Assembly (NCBI RefSeq): GCF_900185015.1
Contig: NZ_FXYD01000001.1
Location: forward strand, 372,001 to 436,000
Direction: 5' to 3'
From: Octadecabacter ascidiaceicola
GTDB taxonomy: Bacteria > Pseudomonadota > Alphaproteobacteria > Rhodobacterales > Rhodobacteraceae
DNA: 64,000 nt
The notes under the pieces: model-generated
Seen by the model: only the letters and a program-made list of their open reading frames with translations
What the model was told of the DNA's origin: nothing
Database searches by the model: none
Shown here: positions 1-8,550 of the stretch, piece by piece
Layout: each line of letters opens with the position of its first letter
Numbering within the stretch: the stretch's first letter is position 1
Made by a program: the position numbers and the translations under genes

Positions 1-72
1 AACCAGTTGATCCGTATTGAGGAACTTTTGGGCGAAACAGCAATCTACGCTGGCCGTTCAATCCTGCGCTAA
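1..72 (+). CDS. C-terminal end of an unidentified protein (5' truncated by window)
   Basis: An open frame without a start runs from the first base to a TAA at 70-72 and gives 23 residues ending in AGRSILR. It is followed at once by a strong hairpin terminator, which supports it as the true 3' end of a gene. I do not recognise the family from so short a tail. Confidence 0.55.
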   Translation, partial: NQLIRIEELLGETAIYAGRSILR

Positions 73-94
73 GTTTACAGACCTAAACGTCAAA

Positions 95-122
95 GGCCCT
101 CGCACATCGCGGGGGCCGTTTT
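95..122 (+). terminator. Rho-independent terminator
   Basis: The arms GGCCCTCGC (95-103) and GCGGGGGCC (109-117) form a 9-bp stem with one G-U pair and a 5-nt loop, followed by GTTTT. It lies 22 nt after the upstream stop codon. It abuts the stop codon of the convergent gene at 122, so it may serve mainly the plus-strand gene. Confidence 0.8.
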
Positions 123-1183
123 CATTGAAAACGTGATGGGCGATAAGACGCAAGTAGCACATCGAACGCATCACTGTTGCCCAACACTTCAGCCGCAACC
201 GCCTCCCCCGTAATCGCGGCAAGGGTTACGCCAGAATGCATCACCGCAACGTGCAACCCGTCCGGCCCGACAGCGCCAATAACGGGTAGCCCGTCTTGTG
301 GAACCGGCCGATAAGCGAGCGTAACACTATCCCATTCAAGCGGTTCATCGGCAATCATTGGATCAAGCCACCCAAGCACTCGCCTAACAATTTCATCTGG
401 CGTTTCGAACACTTCGCTTGCGCTATCGCTTTGATGGTTTGCGGTTGCCGATGCCATCAAACGCCCGTCAGTAAGCTGGCGCACTTCACCATGGGCTGTC
501 ACCAGAACAGACGACACTTTCCCCGCAATCGGTTTTGTTGTCACCATTGCACCTGGGCGAATAAGCATCGGCAACGTCACATCCACCGTCGCCAAAATAT
601 CCGGCGCGCCATTTCCAGCTGCCACGACCACCTTGTCAGCGGCTATAAAGCCCATCTGCGTTTCAACGCCGCAAACGGCTCTGTCCTGTTGTGCAATGCT
701 TTTCACACGAACACCTGATACCAAATGCGCGCCCGAAGCGGCCAAAAGCACCGAGGCAAGCGCCCCAGATTCCGCGACGCCCTCGGTTGGAAACAACAAT
801 AGTTCTTCGGGAAGATCGCGCAGCTCCGGTTCCTGATTACAAACGGCGACTTTCTCCATTTTCTCAACCGGGTATCCTAAGTCCGAAAGCGCATCATGCT
901 TTTTCGTCAATCCGCGCCCCTGTTCTTCCCACCAAAGAGCGCCCTGCATCGTGATTGGTAGATCAGGCTGGGATGCCCTCAACCGCGCGTATGCTTCCAT
1001 ACCCGCAACGCGCAAACGATGATGCCCCTCGTCAGCATAAAAACTGGCGTTAATCCAGCCAAAGGAAGCATCGGTCGCAGCAGCAGAATTACATGTGATA
1101 ACAGTTACATCTGCACCACTAAGAGACAGGTTATAGGCAATGGACGCCCCGATGATACCAGCTCCAATTACGACAACTTTCAT
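122..1183 (-). CDS. FAD-dependent oxidoreductase, D-amino-acid oxidase (DAO) family
   Basis: The 353-residue protein starts with a beta-alpha-beta dinucleotide-binding motif (GAGIIG at residues 7-12, followed by an acidic/polar second strand). It ends with the DAO-type segment containing RPVPQDGLPVIG and a final MHSGVTLA stretch that contacts the flavin in this family. Members oxidise amines or amino acids such as glycine, sarcosine or D-amino acids. The substrate cannot be told from sequence. The gene stands alone on the minus strand: the upstream plus-strand gene is convergent and the cupin gene at 1230 is divergent, 46 nt away. Family is secure, substrate unknown. Confidence 0.85.
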   Translation of the reverse strand: MKVVVIGAGIIGASIAYNLSLSGADVTVITCNSAAATDASFGWINASFYADEGHHRLRVAGMEAYARLRASQPDLPITMQGALWWEEQGRGLTKKHDALSDLGYPVEKMEKVAVCNQEPELRDLPEELLLFPTEGVAESGALASVLLAASGAHLVSGVRVKSIAQQDRAVCGVETQMGFIAADKVVVAAGNGAPDILATVDVTLPMLIRPGAMVTTKPIAGKVSSVLVTAHGEVRQLTDGRLMASATANHQSDSASEVFETPDEIVRRVLGWLDPMIADEPLEWDSVTLAYRPVPQDGLPVIGAVGPDGLHVAVMHSGVTLAAITGEAVAAEVLGNSDAFDVLLASYRPSRFQ

Positions 1184-1229
1184 GACCGCCTCCCTTGGCC
1201 TTCCACCATCTTCAGCTTAGCCTTACGCC

Positions 1230-1649
1230 ATGACAGCACAAGAGATCATCGACGCGTTAGACCTCGCGCCACACCCTGAAGGCGGGTACTTCCGTCAAAC
1301 TTGGATCGACGAAGACAGCTCAGGCCGCCCGGCCGGAACTTGCATCTACTTTCTGTTGAAGAACGGCGAAACCAGCCATTGGCACACAGTGGATGCGGTT
1401 GAAATCTGGCACTACCACGCCGGCGCACCCCTTATTCTAAACGTTTCGGAAACAGATCGCGGCCCAAAAAAAGAAATCCACCTCGGCCCCGATATTGCAG
1501 CGGGCGAGTGCCCGCAGGGGATCGTCCCAAAAGACTGGTGGCAAGCCGCATGCACGACGGGCGATTGGACATTGGTCAGCTGCACCGTCAGCCCCGGGTT
1601 CTCGTTTGATGGATTCAAACTCGCTGAGCCGGGATTCGACATAAACTAA
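1230..1649 (+). CDS. Cupin-superfamily protein (DUF985 / cupin_5 family)
   Basis: The 139-residue protein has the typical DUF985 opening (LAPHPEGGYFRQTW, about residues 11-25), a SHWHTVDAVEIWHYHAG core around residues 50-67, and a closing VSPGFSFDGFKLAEPGF motif. These proteins form RmlC-like jelly rolls related to yeast YML079w. No enzyme activity is established for the family. It is divergently transcribed from the FAD oxidoreductase. The start at ATG 1230 puts the conserved N-terminus in frame. Downstream lies an IS-rich gap. Confidence 0.85.
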   Translation: MTAQEIIDALDLAPHPEGGYFRQTWIDEDSSGRPAGTCIYFLLKNGETSHWHTVDAVEIWHYHAGAPLILNVSETDRGPKKEIHLGPDIAAGECPQGIVPKDWWQAACTTGDWTLVSCTVSPGFSFDGFKLAEPGFDIN

Positions 1650-2044
1650 GTGGCGCGACCGGAAACGTTATAGGGGCTCTGTCCTGTCCTTCGGACTCCC
1701 CGAGGTTTAAGGAACAAAAGAAGACGGCCCATCGTTTCGCCATGAGTGGAACCCTTTGCTCGACACCTATAGCACCGAACAGAGGGCCTTCTTCCGTTAC
1801 GATCTTTGCTCCTCAGCGCGGACCGCATCCTCGTTACCCCGCATTAAGGTCGCTGTGTCACCAGCGAGGCTTTTGCTTTTTCTACCTCGGCTTATTGCCC
1901 TCCTATGTTGGGGCTCATTGGGTTCTTTAGGATAATTTATTCCCGTAATCGCAGCAAAATGCACTGATCGATACCGGAGTCGAATCCTTTATTTACAACG
2001 TGTTACGATATTTTTTCGGCTTTTTCGTTTTCGCGAACTGGCTC
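1650..2044. other. Gap without a recognisable gene; probable decayed mobile-element DNA
   Basis: No convincing coding frame was found between the cupin gene and the IS3 fragment. The stretch contains an 11-bp imperfect inverted repeat (1720-1730 against 1784-1794, one mismatch). Several short frames in it are rich in Ser, Arg and Pro, as expected of non-coding DNA. Because both flanking fragments at 2045-2470 are IS-derived, this is probably the remainder of older insertions, but I cannot assign a family. Confidence 0.4.
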
Positions 2045-2195
2045 TGACCTGAGCCCCCAAAACGCCTCCAAATTTGTGTGGAGTCCGCCCAAGAAAAGGT
2101 CGGACAAATGAAGGCACGATTTACGGACGAACAGTTCATTGCGATGATCAAGGAACAGGAAGCGAGCAAGAAGACCGCTGACGTCTGCTGCAAGG
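2045..2195 (+). mobile_element. IS3-family left-end fragment with truncated orfA
   Basis: The fragment begins with a TGACCTGAGCCCCC terminal sequence typical of IS3/IS407-group left ends (2045-2058). It continues into an orfA start at ATG 2108 whose product begins MKARFTDEQFIAMIKEQ and continues to TADVC, the N-terminal helix-turn-helix region of IS3-family OrfA. Similarity stops at about 2191-2195, before the HGIS motif expected next. The element is therefore a 150-bp remnant with no orfB and no right end, and cannot move by itself. Confidence 0.75.
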
Positions 2196-2470
2196 CGCTG
2201 GCCGCTCACCAAACCATCTGCAATACACCGCGCGACGGTCTTCTCAAACAGGTGGCGCAGCAGTTTGCTGTCCCGAAAGCGCCCGTGCCGGTTCTTGGAG
2301 AAGGCCGAATGATTTGGCACTGGATCAGACAAATCGAGGCGGCAGAACCAGCGATATGCGAGGTTCAGATGCACCTCTTCGCACAACCGGCGCTCTGACC
2401 GAATACCGAAGCAATAGCCCACCAGCAGCATCCGGATCAGCAGCTCAGGATCAATCGATGGTCTTCAAAT
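2175..2470 (-). pseudogene. IS5/IS1182-type transposase N-terminal fragment
   Basis: Read on the minus strand, the frame gives SIDPELLIRMLLVGYC, then IRSERRLCEEVHLNL, then VPNHSAFSKNRHGRFRDS and LVSGQRLAADVS. This is the DUF772 region conserved in IS5/IS1182-type transposases. The frame is open to 2003, but after about 2178 it no longer resembles a transposase because it runs into the antisense of the IS3 fragment. Upstream a TGA closes the frame a few codons before SIDPELL, so the usual N-terminus of about 50 residues is gone. The DDE catalytic domain is absent. Confidence 0.8.
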
Positions 2471-2524
2471 CAAGAAGACTTTTTTAACAGAATTGGAGCA
2501 AAGCGGACTTTGGAAAAGTCAGCC

Positions 2525-4006
2525 TCAAAGGATTTCGGAGAGCTTTAGCCGTTGAATTTTCCCTGATGGGCCCTTTGGCAATTCTTTCATGAAATGTATT
2601 CGGTCCGGGGATTTGAATGCGCCAAGACGCTGCGAGCACAAGGACAACAGGTCAGCTTCGGCCAACCTTGAACCTTCGCAGACGGCAACTGCCGCTTCGA
2701 CCCGTTCGCCGTACCGCGTACAGGGCCGAGCGAACGCTGCGGCCTCAACGACCTCGTTGTGACTGTAAAGAATCTCATCAATTTCACGCGGCGCAATGTT
2801 TTCGCCGCCTTTGATGATCAGCTCCTTTAAGCGACCTGTTACAAAGACATAGCCGTCTTCATCCATACGTCCAAGATCGCCCGTGCGCAGCCAATCGCCA
2901 GCAAAAGTAGCGGCAGTGGCGTCTGGATTGGACAGATACTTGCGCATAACGTTCGGGCCGCGCACGGCGATTTCGCCCTCGGCGCCGCGCGGGGCCTCTG
3001 TCAGGTCACTGGCCATGATCTGCACGTCATTGCCAAAGCCCACACCAGGCGAGCCAATTTTTCGCACGCCCGGTGGCAGTGGGTTGGATAAAATCTGGGC
3101 GGCTGTTTCCGTCAATCCCATGGTTTCAATGATCGGCACACCAAAGCGCGTTTCAAAAGCCGATTGGGTTTCCACGGCGAGGGCCGAAGACGCAGATCGC
3201 CCGAACCGAAGGCGCGTGCCCGCCTGTGGATTAGCCGCACCGTGCAACAAATGGCTGATGATGGTCGGCACAACCGAGAACCAAGTGGCCTCGCCCTCAG
3301 CAATTTGGGTCCAAAATTTACTGGCGGAGAACTTCGACACCATTACCAGCGATCCACCTGACACCAACGCACCCATCACGGTCACGCACAGCCCGTTGAT
3401 GTGATAGATTGGTAAAACGCAAAACCCGCGATCGTCACCACTCAGCCTGTGGGCCACAGCAGTGGTCCAGCCGCCCGCCATAAGGCTCGAATGGCTATGC
3501 ACAACGCCTTTGGGTTTCCCAGTAGTGCCTGATGTATACATCAACAATGCATGGTCGTCGGGGCCGATATCCGACAGTTCTGTCATCGCGGACAGCGCCG
3601 CGGGGTTCAATTCAACCACACCTTTTGGGGCGACGTTCCCAAAGGTCTCACGCTGAGACGGATGCACCATTGCAAAGCGCGCGCCAGAGTGGTCAAGCGC
3701 GTAGGCAATGGCATCCGGCCCCGCCGCAAGGTTGATCATCGTCGCACGAAACCCACCGTAAAGCGTGGCGTAGGTGGCAATCAGTCCGTCGCGCCCGTTG
3801 GGGTGGATGATGGCAACGCTTTCGCCTTTCGCGATACCTTGAGCTGCCATTTTCTGGGCCATGTCACGGGCGTCATCGCGCAAGCTGCGCCATGTCAGGG
3901 TCTCAGATGTTTCGGGGAACACAACGGCGATCCCATCCGCGTCTGCACGCGCGTCCAACCAATCACGAACTGTGCCGTTGGGGGGATGTGCGGGGTCAAA
4001 TATCAT
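2525..4006 (-). CDS. sauT: AMP-forming acyl-CoA ligase, probable sulfoacetate-CoA ligase
   Basis: The 493-residue ANL-superfamily enzyme has the P-loop motif LLMYTSGTTGKPKG (residues 154-167), the adenylate-binding GLTETAA segment, the YLRTGDLG-like segment WLRTGDLGRMDEDGY, and a C-terminal catalytic Lys in LPKGPSGKIQR (about residue 483). Such enzymes convert a carboxylic acid, ATP and CoA into acyl-CoA, AMP and PPi. The gene overlaps the acylating aldehyde dehydrogenase gene by 4 nt (ATGA). That pairing matches SauT-SauS of sulfoacetate catabolism, where sulfoacetate becomes sulfoacetyl-CoA and then sulfoacetaldehyde. The CoA-ligase family is secure, while the substrate is inferred from the neighbour and another short acid is possible. 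Confidence 0.75.
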   Translation of the reverse strand: MIFDPAHPPNGTVRDWLDARADADGIAVVFPETSETLTWRSLRDDARDMAQKMAAQGIAKGESVAIIHPNGRDGLIATYATLYGGFRATMINLAAGPDAIAYALDHSGARFAMVHPSQRETFGNVAPKGVVELNPAALSAMTELSDIGPDDHALLMYTSGTTGKPKGVVHSHSSLMAGGWTTAVAHRLSGDDRGFCVLPIYHINGLCVTVMGALVSGGSLVMVSKFSASKFWTQIAEGEATWFSVVPTIISHLLHGAANPQAGTRLRFGRSASSALAVETQSAFETRFGVPIIETMGLTETAAQILSNPLPPGVRKIGSPGVGFGNDVQIMASDLTEAPRGAEGEIAVRGPNVMRKYLSNPDATAATFAGDWLRTGDLGRMDEDGYVFVTGRLKELIIKGGENIAPREIDEILYSHNEVVEAAAFARPCTRYGERVEAAVAVCEGSRLAEADLLSLCSQRLGAFKSPDRIHFMKELPKGPSGKIQRLKLSEIL

Positions 4007-5418
4007 TTGCCGACCTGTGCCCAGTACTCGCCAAAAATATCTTCAACAGCAGGTTCGCGAGGCGGTATTTCACGCACGATTTTGGTGCTTTGGATGAAGT
4101 GTTTCCAATGCAGATTTTCGTCGATGGAATTGCCGCCCCATGACCCACACCCCATAGACAGCGAGAATGGCATCCCGTTGTTGAATGCGCCGCCCGTTGC
4201 AAATGTATGCGCCTGATTGACGATCACGCGGCTGGTGGGGATTGCATTGGCAAGCGTTAAGGGCCGTGTGTCATCCTTGGTATGGATGCCAACGGAATGG
4301 CCCGCACCTTGGTGGAGTTGAACTTTGCGGGTTGTCGCAACCGCCGCGGCGAAATCATAAGCACGGTAGACGGTTAGCACGCGGCTGAGTTTCTCACCCG
4401 ACAACGGAAAATCAGGCCCGATGCCGTTGCTCTCAACCGCTATGAATTGTGTGTCCGCAGGGACTTCGCCCGTTAGACCCAAGGCCTCGATCATTGGTGC
4501 CGCATCTTGGGCAATAGCACGTGGGTTCAGGTGCCCCTTCACCCAGAGCGTGCTGGTGATTTTGCTGTCATCCGTGATCAGCGCGCCGCCCGCTTTGGCC
4601 AGCTCAGCCATGAACGCATCATAGATTGCATCCAGCACCACGATTGAATTTTCTGAACTGCACGATGTGGCATTATCAAATGTCTTGGAGGCTGCGATCT
4701 TCTGCGCCGCCGCCGCAAGGTCAGCGGTTTCATCCACGATGACACAAACATTGCCCGCCCCGACCGCCAGCGCGGGCGTGCCACTGGTGTAAGCGCGTCT
4801 TACATTGTTCTGACTGCCCGTCACCACGATCAGATCAGCGATCTCCAGCAAACGCTGGGTCTTTTCCTTGGAGCCACGGCCAGGGATCATTTGCACCAGA
4901 TCATGATCTAACCCGAGCTTGTCGAACTCGGCGTAAATATAGCCCAGCAAAGTCTCGCACGTCGGCACACCTTTGGGGGACGGTGAAACAATAATGGCAT
5001 TGCCGCATTTCAGCGCGTTGATGATATTGTTGGCGGGCGTCGCGCCGGGGTTGGTGGAAGGCACAACAGCCCCGATCACACCAATCGGACGAGCGATTTC
5101 GGTTATTCCGGTTTCTGGATCATCACTGATGATGCCATAGGTCACTGCATCGGCGATATCGCGCATCAGGCCCAATGTCTTGCGATGGTTCTTGGTGATT
5201 TTGTCCGCGACATTGCCGAGGCCCGTGGTTTCAACAGCCAGTTCGGCGAGGTGTTTGTTGCGGCTCGGCTCCATAATCGCCCAAGCGGCGGCTTGGGCGG
5301 CGCGGTCATAAATTGCCTGCGATCCATTTATCTCAAAGGAGGCCTGTGCCGTGCGCGCACGCGCAACGATCGCCTCAACTTCTGCAATTTCTGCGGCGAT
5401 GGGATCAATGGCGGTCAT
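4003..5418 (-). CDS. sauS: CoA-acylating aldehyde dehydrogenase, probable sulfoacetaldehyde dehydrogenase
   Basis: The 471-residue protein is an aldehyde dehydrogenase of the short CoA-acylating type (related to EutE/AdhE N-domains). It has PSTNPGATPANNII (residues 120-133), a GxGxG-like GAGNVCV segment, and the nucleophile Cys253 in NATSCSSENS. It lacks the general-base Glu region of hydrolysing ALDHs. The length matches sulfoacetaldehyde dehydrogenase (acylating) SauS. It would reduce sulfoacetyl-CoA to sulfoacetaldehyde, to be cleaved by Xsc, which is not in this window. It is the fourth gene of a tctABC-sauS-sauT operon. The specific substrate is inference. Confidence 0.75.
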   Translation of the reverse strand: MTAIDPIAAEIAEVEAIVARARTAQASFEINGSQAIYDRAAQAAAWAIMEPSRNKHLAELAVETTGLGNVADKITKNHRKTLGLMRDIADAVTYGIISDDPETGITEIARPIGVIGAVVPSTNPGATPANNIINALKCGNAIIVSPSPKGVPTCETLLGYIYAEFDKLGLDHDLVQMIPGRGSKEKTQRLLEIADLIVVTGSQNNVRRAYTSGTPALAVGAGNVCVIVDETADLAAAAQKIAASKTFDNATSCSSENSIVVLDAIYDAFMAELAKAGGALITDDSKITSTLWVKGHLNPRAIAQDAAPMIEALGLTGEVPADTQFIAVESNGIGPDFPLSGEKLSRVLTVYRAYDFAAAVATTRKVQLHQGAGHSVGIHTKDDTRPLTLANAIPTSRVIVNQAHTFATGGAFNNGMPFSLSMGCGSWGGNSIDENLHWKHFIQSTKIVREIPPREPAVEDIFGEYWAQVGK

Positions 5419-5435
5419 GGGAAATCCTTTGGTTT

Positions 5436-5460
5436 GGCGGGGCCACGATACAGCCCCGCC
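5436..5460 (-). promoter_or_regulatory. Intercistronic hairpin between tctC and sauS
   Basis: The arms GGCGGGGC and GCCCCGCC are perfectly complementary (8 bp) with a 9-nt loop. They sit in the 62-nt gap after the tctC stop codon, and no T-run follows on the minus strand. This looks like an mRNA-stabilising or partially attenuating hairpin that would allow more binding protein than enzyme, rather than a full terminator. Confidence 0.6.
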
Positions 5461-5480
5461 GTTGTTCGTTTGCTAGGCAA

Positions 5481-6446
5481 TTAGAGGTCGGCCAGAAGCG
5501 CCTCAAGCGTCACTTGACGCTGTGCCCACATTTCCTGCACTTCGGCGCGGTTCATGATGTGCATAGGTGAACCACCTGCCGCCATACGCGATGCCACGCG
5601 GCCGTTCTCGAACATTGTTGGTACGACTGCCGCAAGGTGATCGATAATCGCCTGATCCGTGCCTGCTGGTACCATCACACCGCGGTAGTTCACCGATGCA
5701 TTGTCGATCTCGTAACCTTGCTCCATCATTGTTGGCACATCATCGATGAACGCATTGCGCTCAAGATCAAAAACACCAAGGATTTTGACTGTGCCTGCTT
5801 CACGTGCACGGAACGCATCAGACAGGTTGTTCACGCCGCCCAGAACCTCACCTGCAATCACAGCGCGCATAGCACCAGCACCGCCTGCATTGTTCGGGAT
5901 ATAGGCCAATTCTACACCAGCCGCTTTTTCAAGCTGAAGCGCAGCAATGTGGTGACCCACAAACAGACCAGCACCCGAGAACGTCAAACCACCTGGATTG
6001 GCGGTCGCATAGGCAATCACGTCAGCCATTGAGTTGAACTCGCTGTCGGCACCAACCACGAAAACCGCAGGGTCCGCGCCCCAGTTTGCGATGGGTTCAA
6101 AGCTGTCGGTGGAATAGTCTACGCCGCCCTCGATGGACTGCGCGATGAAGTGGGGCACGTTGTAGGCGCCAAGCGTGTAGCCATCGGCCTCGGCCTGCGC
6201 CAGCCAGTTCCAACCGACGCGACCACCCGCGCCAGATTTATTCAGAATGGCGATGGGCATGTTCAACGCATCTTCGTTGCCAGCTGTCATGGTGACGATG
6301 CGTGCTTGGAAATCTGTCGCGCCGCCAGCACCATAGCTGACCATCAACATAACGGGACGTTCAGGGTAATCGCCATGCCCTTCGGCCATCGCGGTTCCGG
6401 TCATCGCCGTCAGCGCCAATGCGGCACCTGCAATCCATTTTTTCAT
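5481..6446 (-). CDS. tctC: TctC-family periplasmic solute-binding protein of a tripartite tricarboxylate transporter
   Basis: The 321-residue protein has a clear signal peptide (MKKWIAGAALALTAMTGTAMA, cleavage after residue 21), followed by the Bug/TctC fold start PERPVMLMVSYGAGGATDFQARI. The longer open frame to 6692 is rejected because ATG 6444-6446 is preceded by a strong GGGAGAG site and directly precedes the signal peptide. It would capture a carboxylate or sulfonate in the periplasm and deliver it to TctAB. Its position before the acyl-CoA ligase pair suggests that their acid substrate is the ligand. Confidence 0.88.
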   Translation of the reverse strand: MKKWIAGAALALTAMTGTAMAEGHGDYPERPVMLMVSYGAGGATDFQARIVTMTAGNEDALNMPIAILNKSGAGGRVGWNWLAQAEADGYTLGAYNVPHFIAQSIEGGVDYSTDSFEPIANWGADPAVFVVGADSEFNSMADVIAYATANPGGLTFSGAGLFVGHHIAALQLEKAAGVELAYIPNNAGGAGAMRAVIAGEVLGGVNNLSDAFRAREAGTVKILGVFDLERNAFIDDVPTMMEQGYEIDNASVNYRGVMVPAGTDQAIIDHLAAVVPTMFENGRVASRMAAGGSPMHIMNRAEVQEMWAQRQVTLEALLADL

Positions 6447-6490
6447 TTTCTCTCTCCCTTGGTTATATCCCAAAACTGCCTCCCGCAGAT

Positions 6491-6955
6491 TTAGGAAAAA
6501 ATCTCTCGCGGTGTGTACACGTTCAAAAGCATCGCAAAGAGACCGTACATGACCGCTATAAATCCAGCGGTAATTAGAACCCGTTTGACCCATGTCTTCG
6601 CCTCTGTGTGGGGGGCGGGATCGTAGACGGTTAGTAGGATGAAAAAGGCAATTGCGGTGGCCGTGTAAAACCCAAGTTCTTTGGCGGCCCAAAATGCATA
6701 AATCAGTGTGACAATCAGGCCGGGCAATAGGTTACGCATATCTTGGCCGCTGAGGCCTTGACCAACTTTGGTGCGACCCAGCACCGCCTTAACGAATGTC
6801 CAAATCGCGAGGATCGCGAACACCGTCGCGATTAGGCGAGGAAAGACAAACGCATCCGCAGGTTCTTGCGTAAAGCTGATGTAAGCGACCGAAACGCCCA
6901 CAGCGGCAATCGCGCCCGAGGCGAAGATGTGCTGGGTACGGGGAAGATCGTTCAT
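6491..6955 (-). CDS. tctB: TctB-family small membrane subunit of the tripartite tricarboxylate transporter
   Basis: The 154-residue protein has four hydrophobic stretches (about 11-31, 38-56, 76-105 and 128-147) in the order typical of TctB, with the AFVFPRLIA segment near residue 34-42. It forms the inner-membrane complex with TctA. Its start overlaps the tctA stop by 4 nt (ATGA) and it is followed 44 nt later by tctC, so the three are co-transcribed. Confidence 0.85.
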   Translation of the reverse strand: MNDLPRTQHIFASGAIAAVGVSVAYISFTQEPADAFVFPRLIATVFAILAIWTFVKAVLGRTKVGQGLSGQDMRNLLPGLIVTLIYAFWAAKELGFYTATAIAFFILLTVYDPAPHTEAKTWVKRVLITAGFIAVMYGLFAMLLNVYTPREIFS

Positions 6956-8463
6956 GCGCTGGCCTCTTCTTTGGTGGTGTAACGGCGTTGGCGCAATTCC
7001 ATCCAGATGGAGTAGCCAATCGAAGCGACAACGATCAAAATCAGCAACCAGTTCAGCCAGCCCGTAAAGAAATAAGCCATCTTGCCGACGGTGGCATTGG
7101 CGATCATCGCACCTTGCATGAAGTTTGCCTCTGCAATGGGTCCAAGGATCAGACCAAGGACCAGCGGTGCTGCCGAAAAACCGAAGCGTTCAAGGAAATA
7201 CATGGCAAGGCCAAGGGAAGCCATGACGTAGACATCCCCCATAGAGTGACCAACGGAGTAGCTGCCAAACACCGCGAGCCCAAGGACGACAGCGGCCATC
7301 ACCGAACGCGGCACACGGGCTACATTGGCTGCCCAACCCGCGATAAACAGGCCGAACATACACATCAGGATTTGCCCAACCAACATCGAGTTGATGAAAG
7401 GCCAGACCACTTGGGGGTATTGCGTGAACAAACTTGGTCCAGGGAAAATGCCGTGGATGAGCAAACCGCCAAGCAGAACAGCAGCGGTCGGTGATCCCGG
7501 TATCGACAGCGTCAACAATGGGACCAACGACGGGCCAACCATCGCATTGTTTGCACTTTCCGCGGCAATGACACCTTCGGGGTGACCTGTGCCAAATTTC
7601 CCGCTCTCGGGGCTCATCTTTTTGGATTGATCATAGGCGACAAGACCCGCGATCTGCCCGCCGACGCCGGGGATCAAGCCGATGATTGAACCAACGGACG
7701 TGCCAATCGCCAGCGCACGTTTGCGGCTGAATACTTCGCGAAACGCAGCGCCGATGGGATGGCGCTGCACGACGATTATCTCGGCATCCACGTTTGAGCG
7801 CCCCTTCGCGAACATGGCGATCACTTGCGGAATAGCGAACAGGCCAATCAACGCAGGAATTATGTTGATGCCGCCGCTAACAGAAGAATGAAAGATGAAG
7901 CGTTGCGCGCCCATGATGTCGTCAAATCCGATCGTGGCAAGCCACAGGCCGATGCACCCTGACAGCAGGCCTTTGACAACCGAACTGGAATCTAGCGTGC
8001 CGATAACAGTAACGCCTAAAATGGCGAGCCAGAACAGTTCGGACGGACCAAATGCCAGCGCCCAAGTGGCCAGAACCGGTGTCAGGAAAATCAACAAGAA
8101 CACACCAAACAGACCGCCAATCGCCGATGCTATAAACGAAATTTGCAACGCCTTGGCGCCTTCGCCCTTTTGCGCCATCGTGTGACCATCCAGTGTGGTC
8201 GCAATATTGGCAGGTGCCCCCGGAATTTTTAGTAAAATCGCACTGACTGCGCCTCCTGCCACTGTCGATGTATAGGCTGCCCCAAGCAGGATAAGCCCCT
8301 GTTCTGGGGCGAGTTTGAAGGTGAACGGAATCATCAATGCGACCGTCATCGTCGGCGACAAGCCCGGCGTTGCGCCAAGTATCAAGCCGCCGATCGTACC
8401 CAGCAACAACAGCCCGAAGTTGATCGGGGTGAACACGTCGCCCATGTAGTACAGAAAATCCAA
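6952..8463 (-). CDS. tctA: TctA-family large membrane subunit of the tripartite tricarboxylate transporter
   Basis: This is a polytopic protein of about 503 residues with the TctA signatures GATPGLSPTMTVALMIPFTF near the N-terminus and IGLIPGVGGQIAGLVAYDQ in the middle. I place the start at TTG 8461-8463 (protein LDFLYYMGDVFTPINFG). A GGGGAGG Shine-Dalgarno lies 9 nt before it, and the nominal ATG at 8481 would be partly formed by that very site. The alternative ATG start adds only six residues. It is the first gene of the operon and is divergent from the LacI regulator. Confidence 0.88.
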   Translation of the reverse strand: MDFLYYMGDVFTPINFGLLLLGTIGGLILGATPGLSPTMTVALMIPFTFKLAPEQGLILLGAAYTSTVAGGAVSAILLKIPGAPANIATTLDGHTMAQKGEGAKALQISFIASAIGGLFGVFLLIFLTPVLATWALAFGPSELFWLAILGVTVIGTLDSSSVVKGLLSGCIGLWLATIGFDDIMGAQRFIFHSSVSGGINIIPALIGLFAIPQVIAMFAKGRSNVDAEIIVVQRHPIGAAFREVFSRKRALAIGTSVGSIIGLIPGVGGQIAGLVAYDQSKKMSPESGKFGTGHPEGVIAAESANNAMVGPSLVPLLTLSIPGSPTAAVLLGGLLIHGIFPGPSLFTQYPQVVWPFINSMLVGQILMCMFGLFIAGWAANVARVPRSVMAAVVLGLAVFGSYSVGHSMGDVYVMASLGLAMYFLERFGFSAAPLVLGLILGPIAEANFMQGAMIANATVGKMAYFFTGWLNWLLILIVVASIGYSIWMELRQRRYTTKEEASA

Positions 8464-8522
8464 GCGCCGAGGCCTCCCCATCTTTGCAGTTGATCTTTGA
8501 CGCTAAACAATGAAAATAGTTT

Positions 8523-8536
8523 TGCAAATGTTTTCA
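8523..8536. promoter_or_regulatory. Probable LacI-family operator
   Basis: The 14-mer TGCAAATGTTTTCA fits the LacI/GalR/CcpA-type consensus TGNAANNNNTTNCA. It lies in the divergent promoter region between tctA and the LacI-family gene, 59 nt upstream of tctA and 14 nt upstream of the GTG chosen for the regulator. A wider ATGAAAA/TTTTCAT inverted repeat (arms from about 8509 to 8537) surrounds it. The position predicts substrate-inducible repression of both the transporter operon and the regulator. Confidence 0.55.
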
Positions 8537-8550
8537 TAAATGGATGGCAA

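Noticed and set aside
2078-2398. Plus-strand 106-residue frame as a gene
   Set aside because: Only its first 35 residues resemble IS3 OrfA. The rest is antisense to the IS1182-type fragment, so it is a chimera of two remnants.
3551-4216. Long plus-strand frame (221 residues) opposite sauT/sauS
   Set aside because: It is antisense to two well-supported genes, has no recognisable domain and unusual Cys/Arg-rich composition.
6447-6692. N-terminal extension of TctC
   Set aside because: The extra 82 residues precede a clear signal peptide and overlap the end of tctB.
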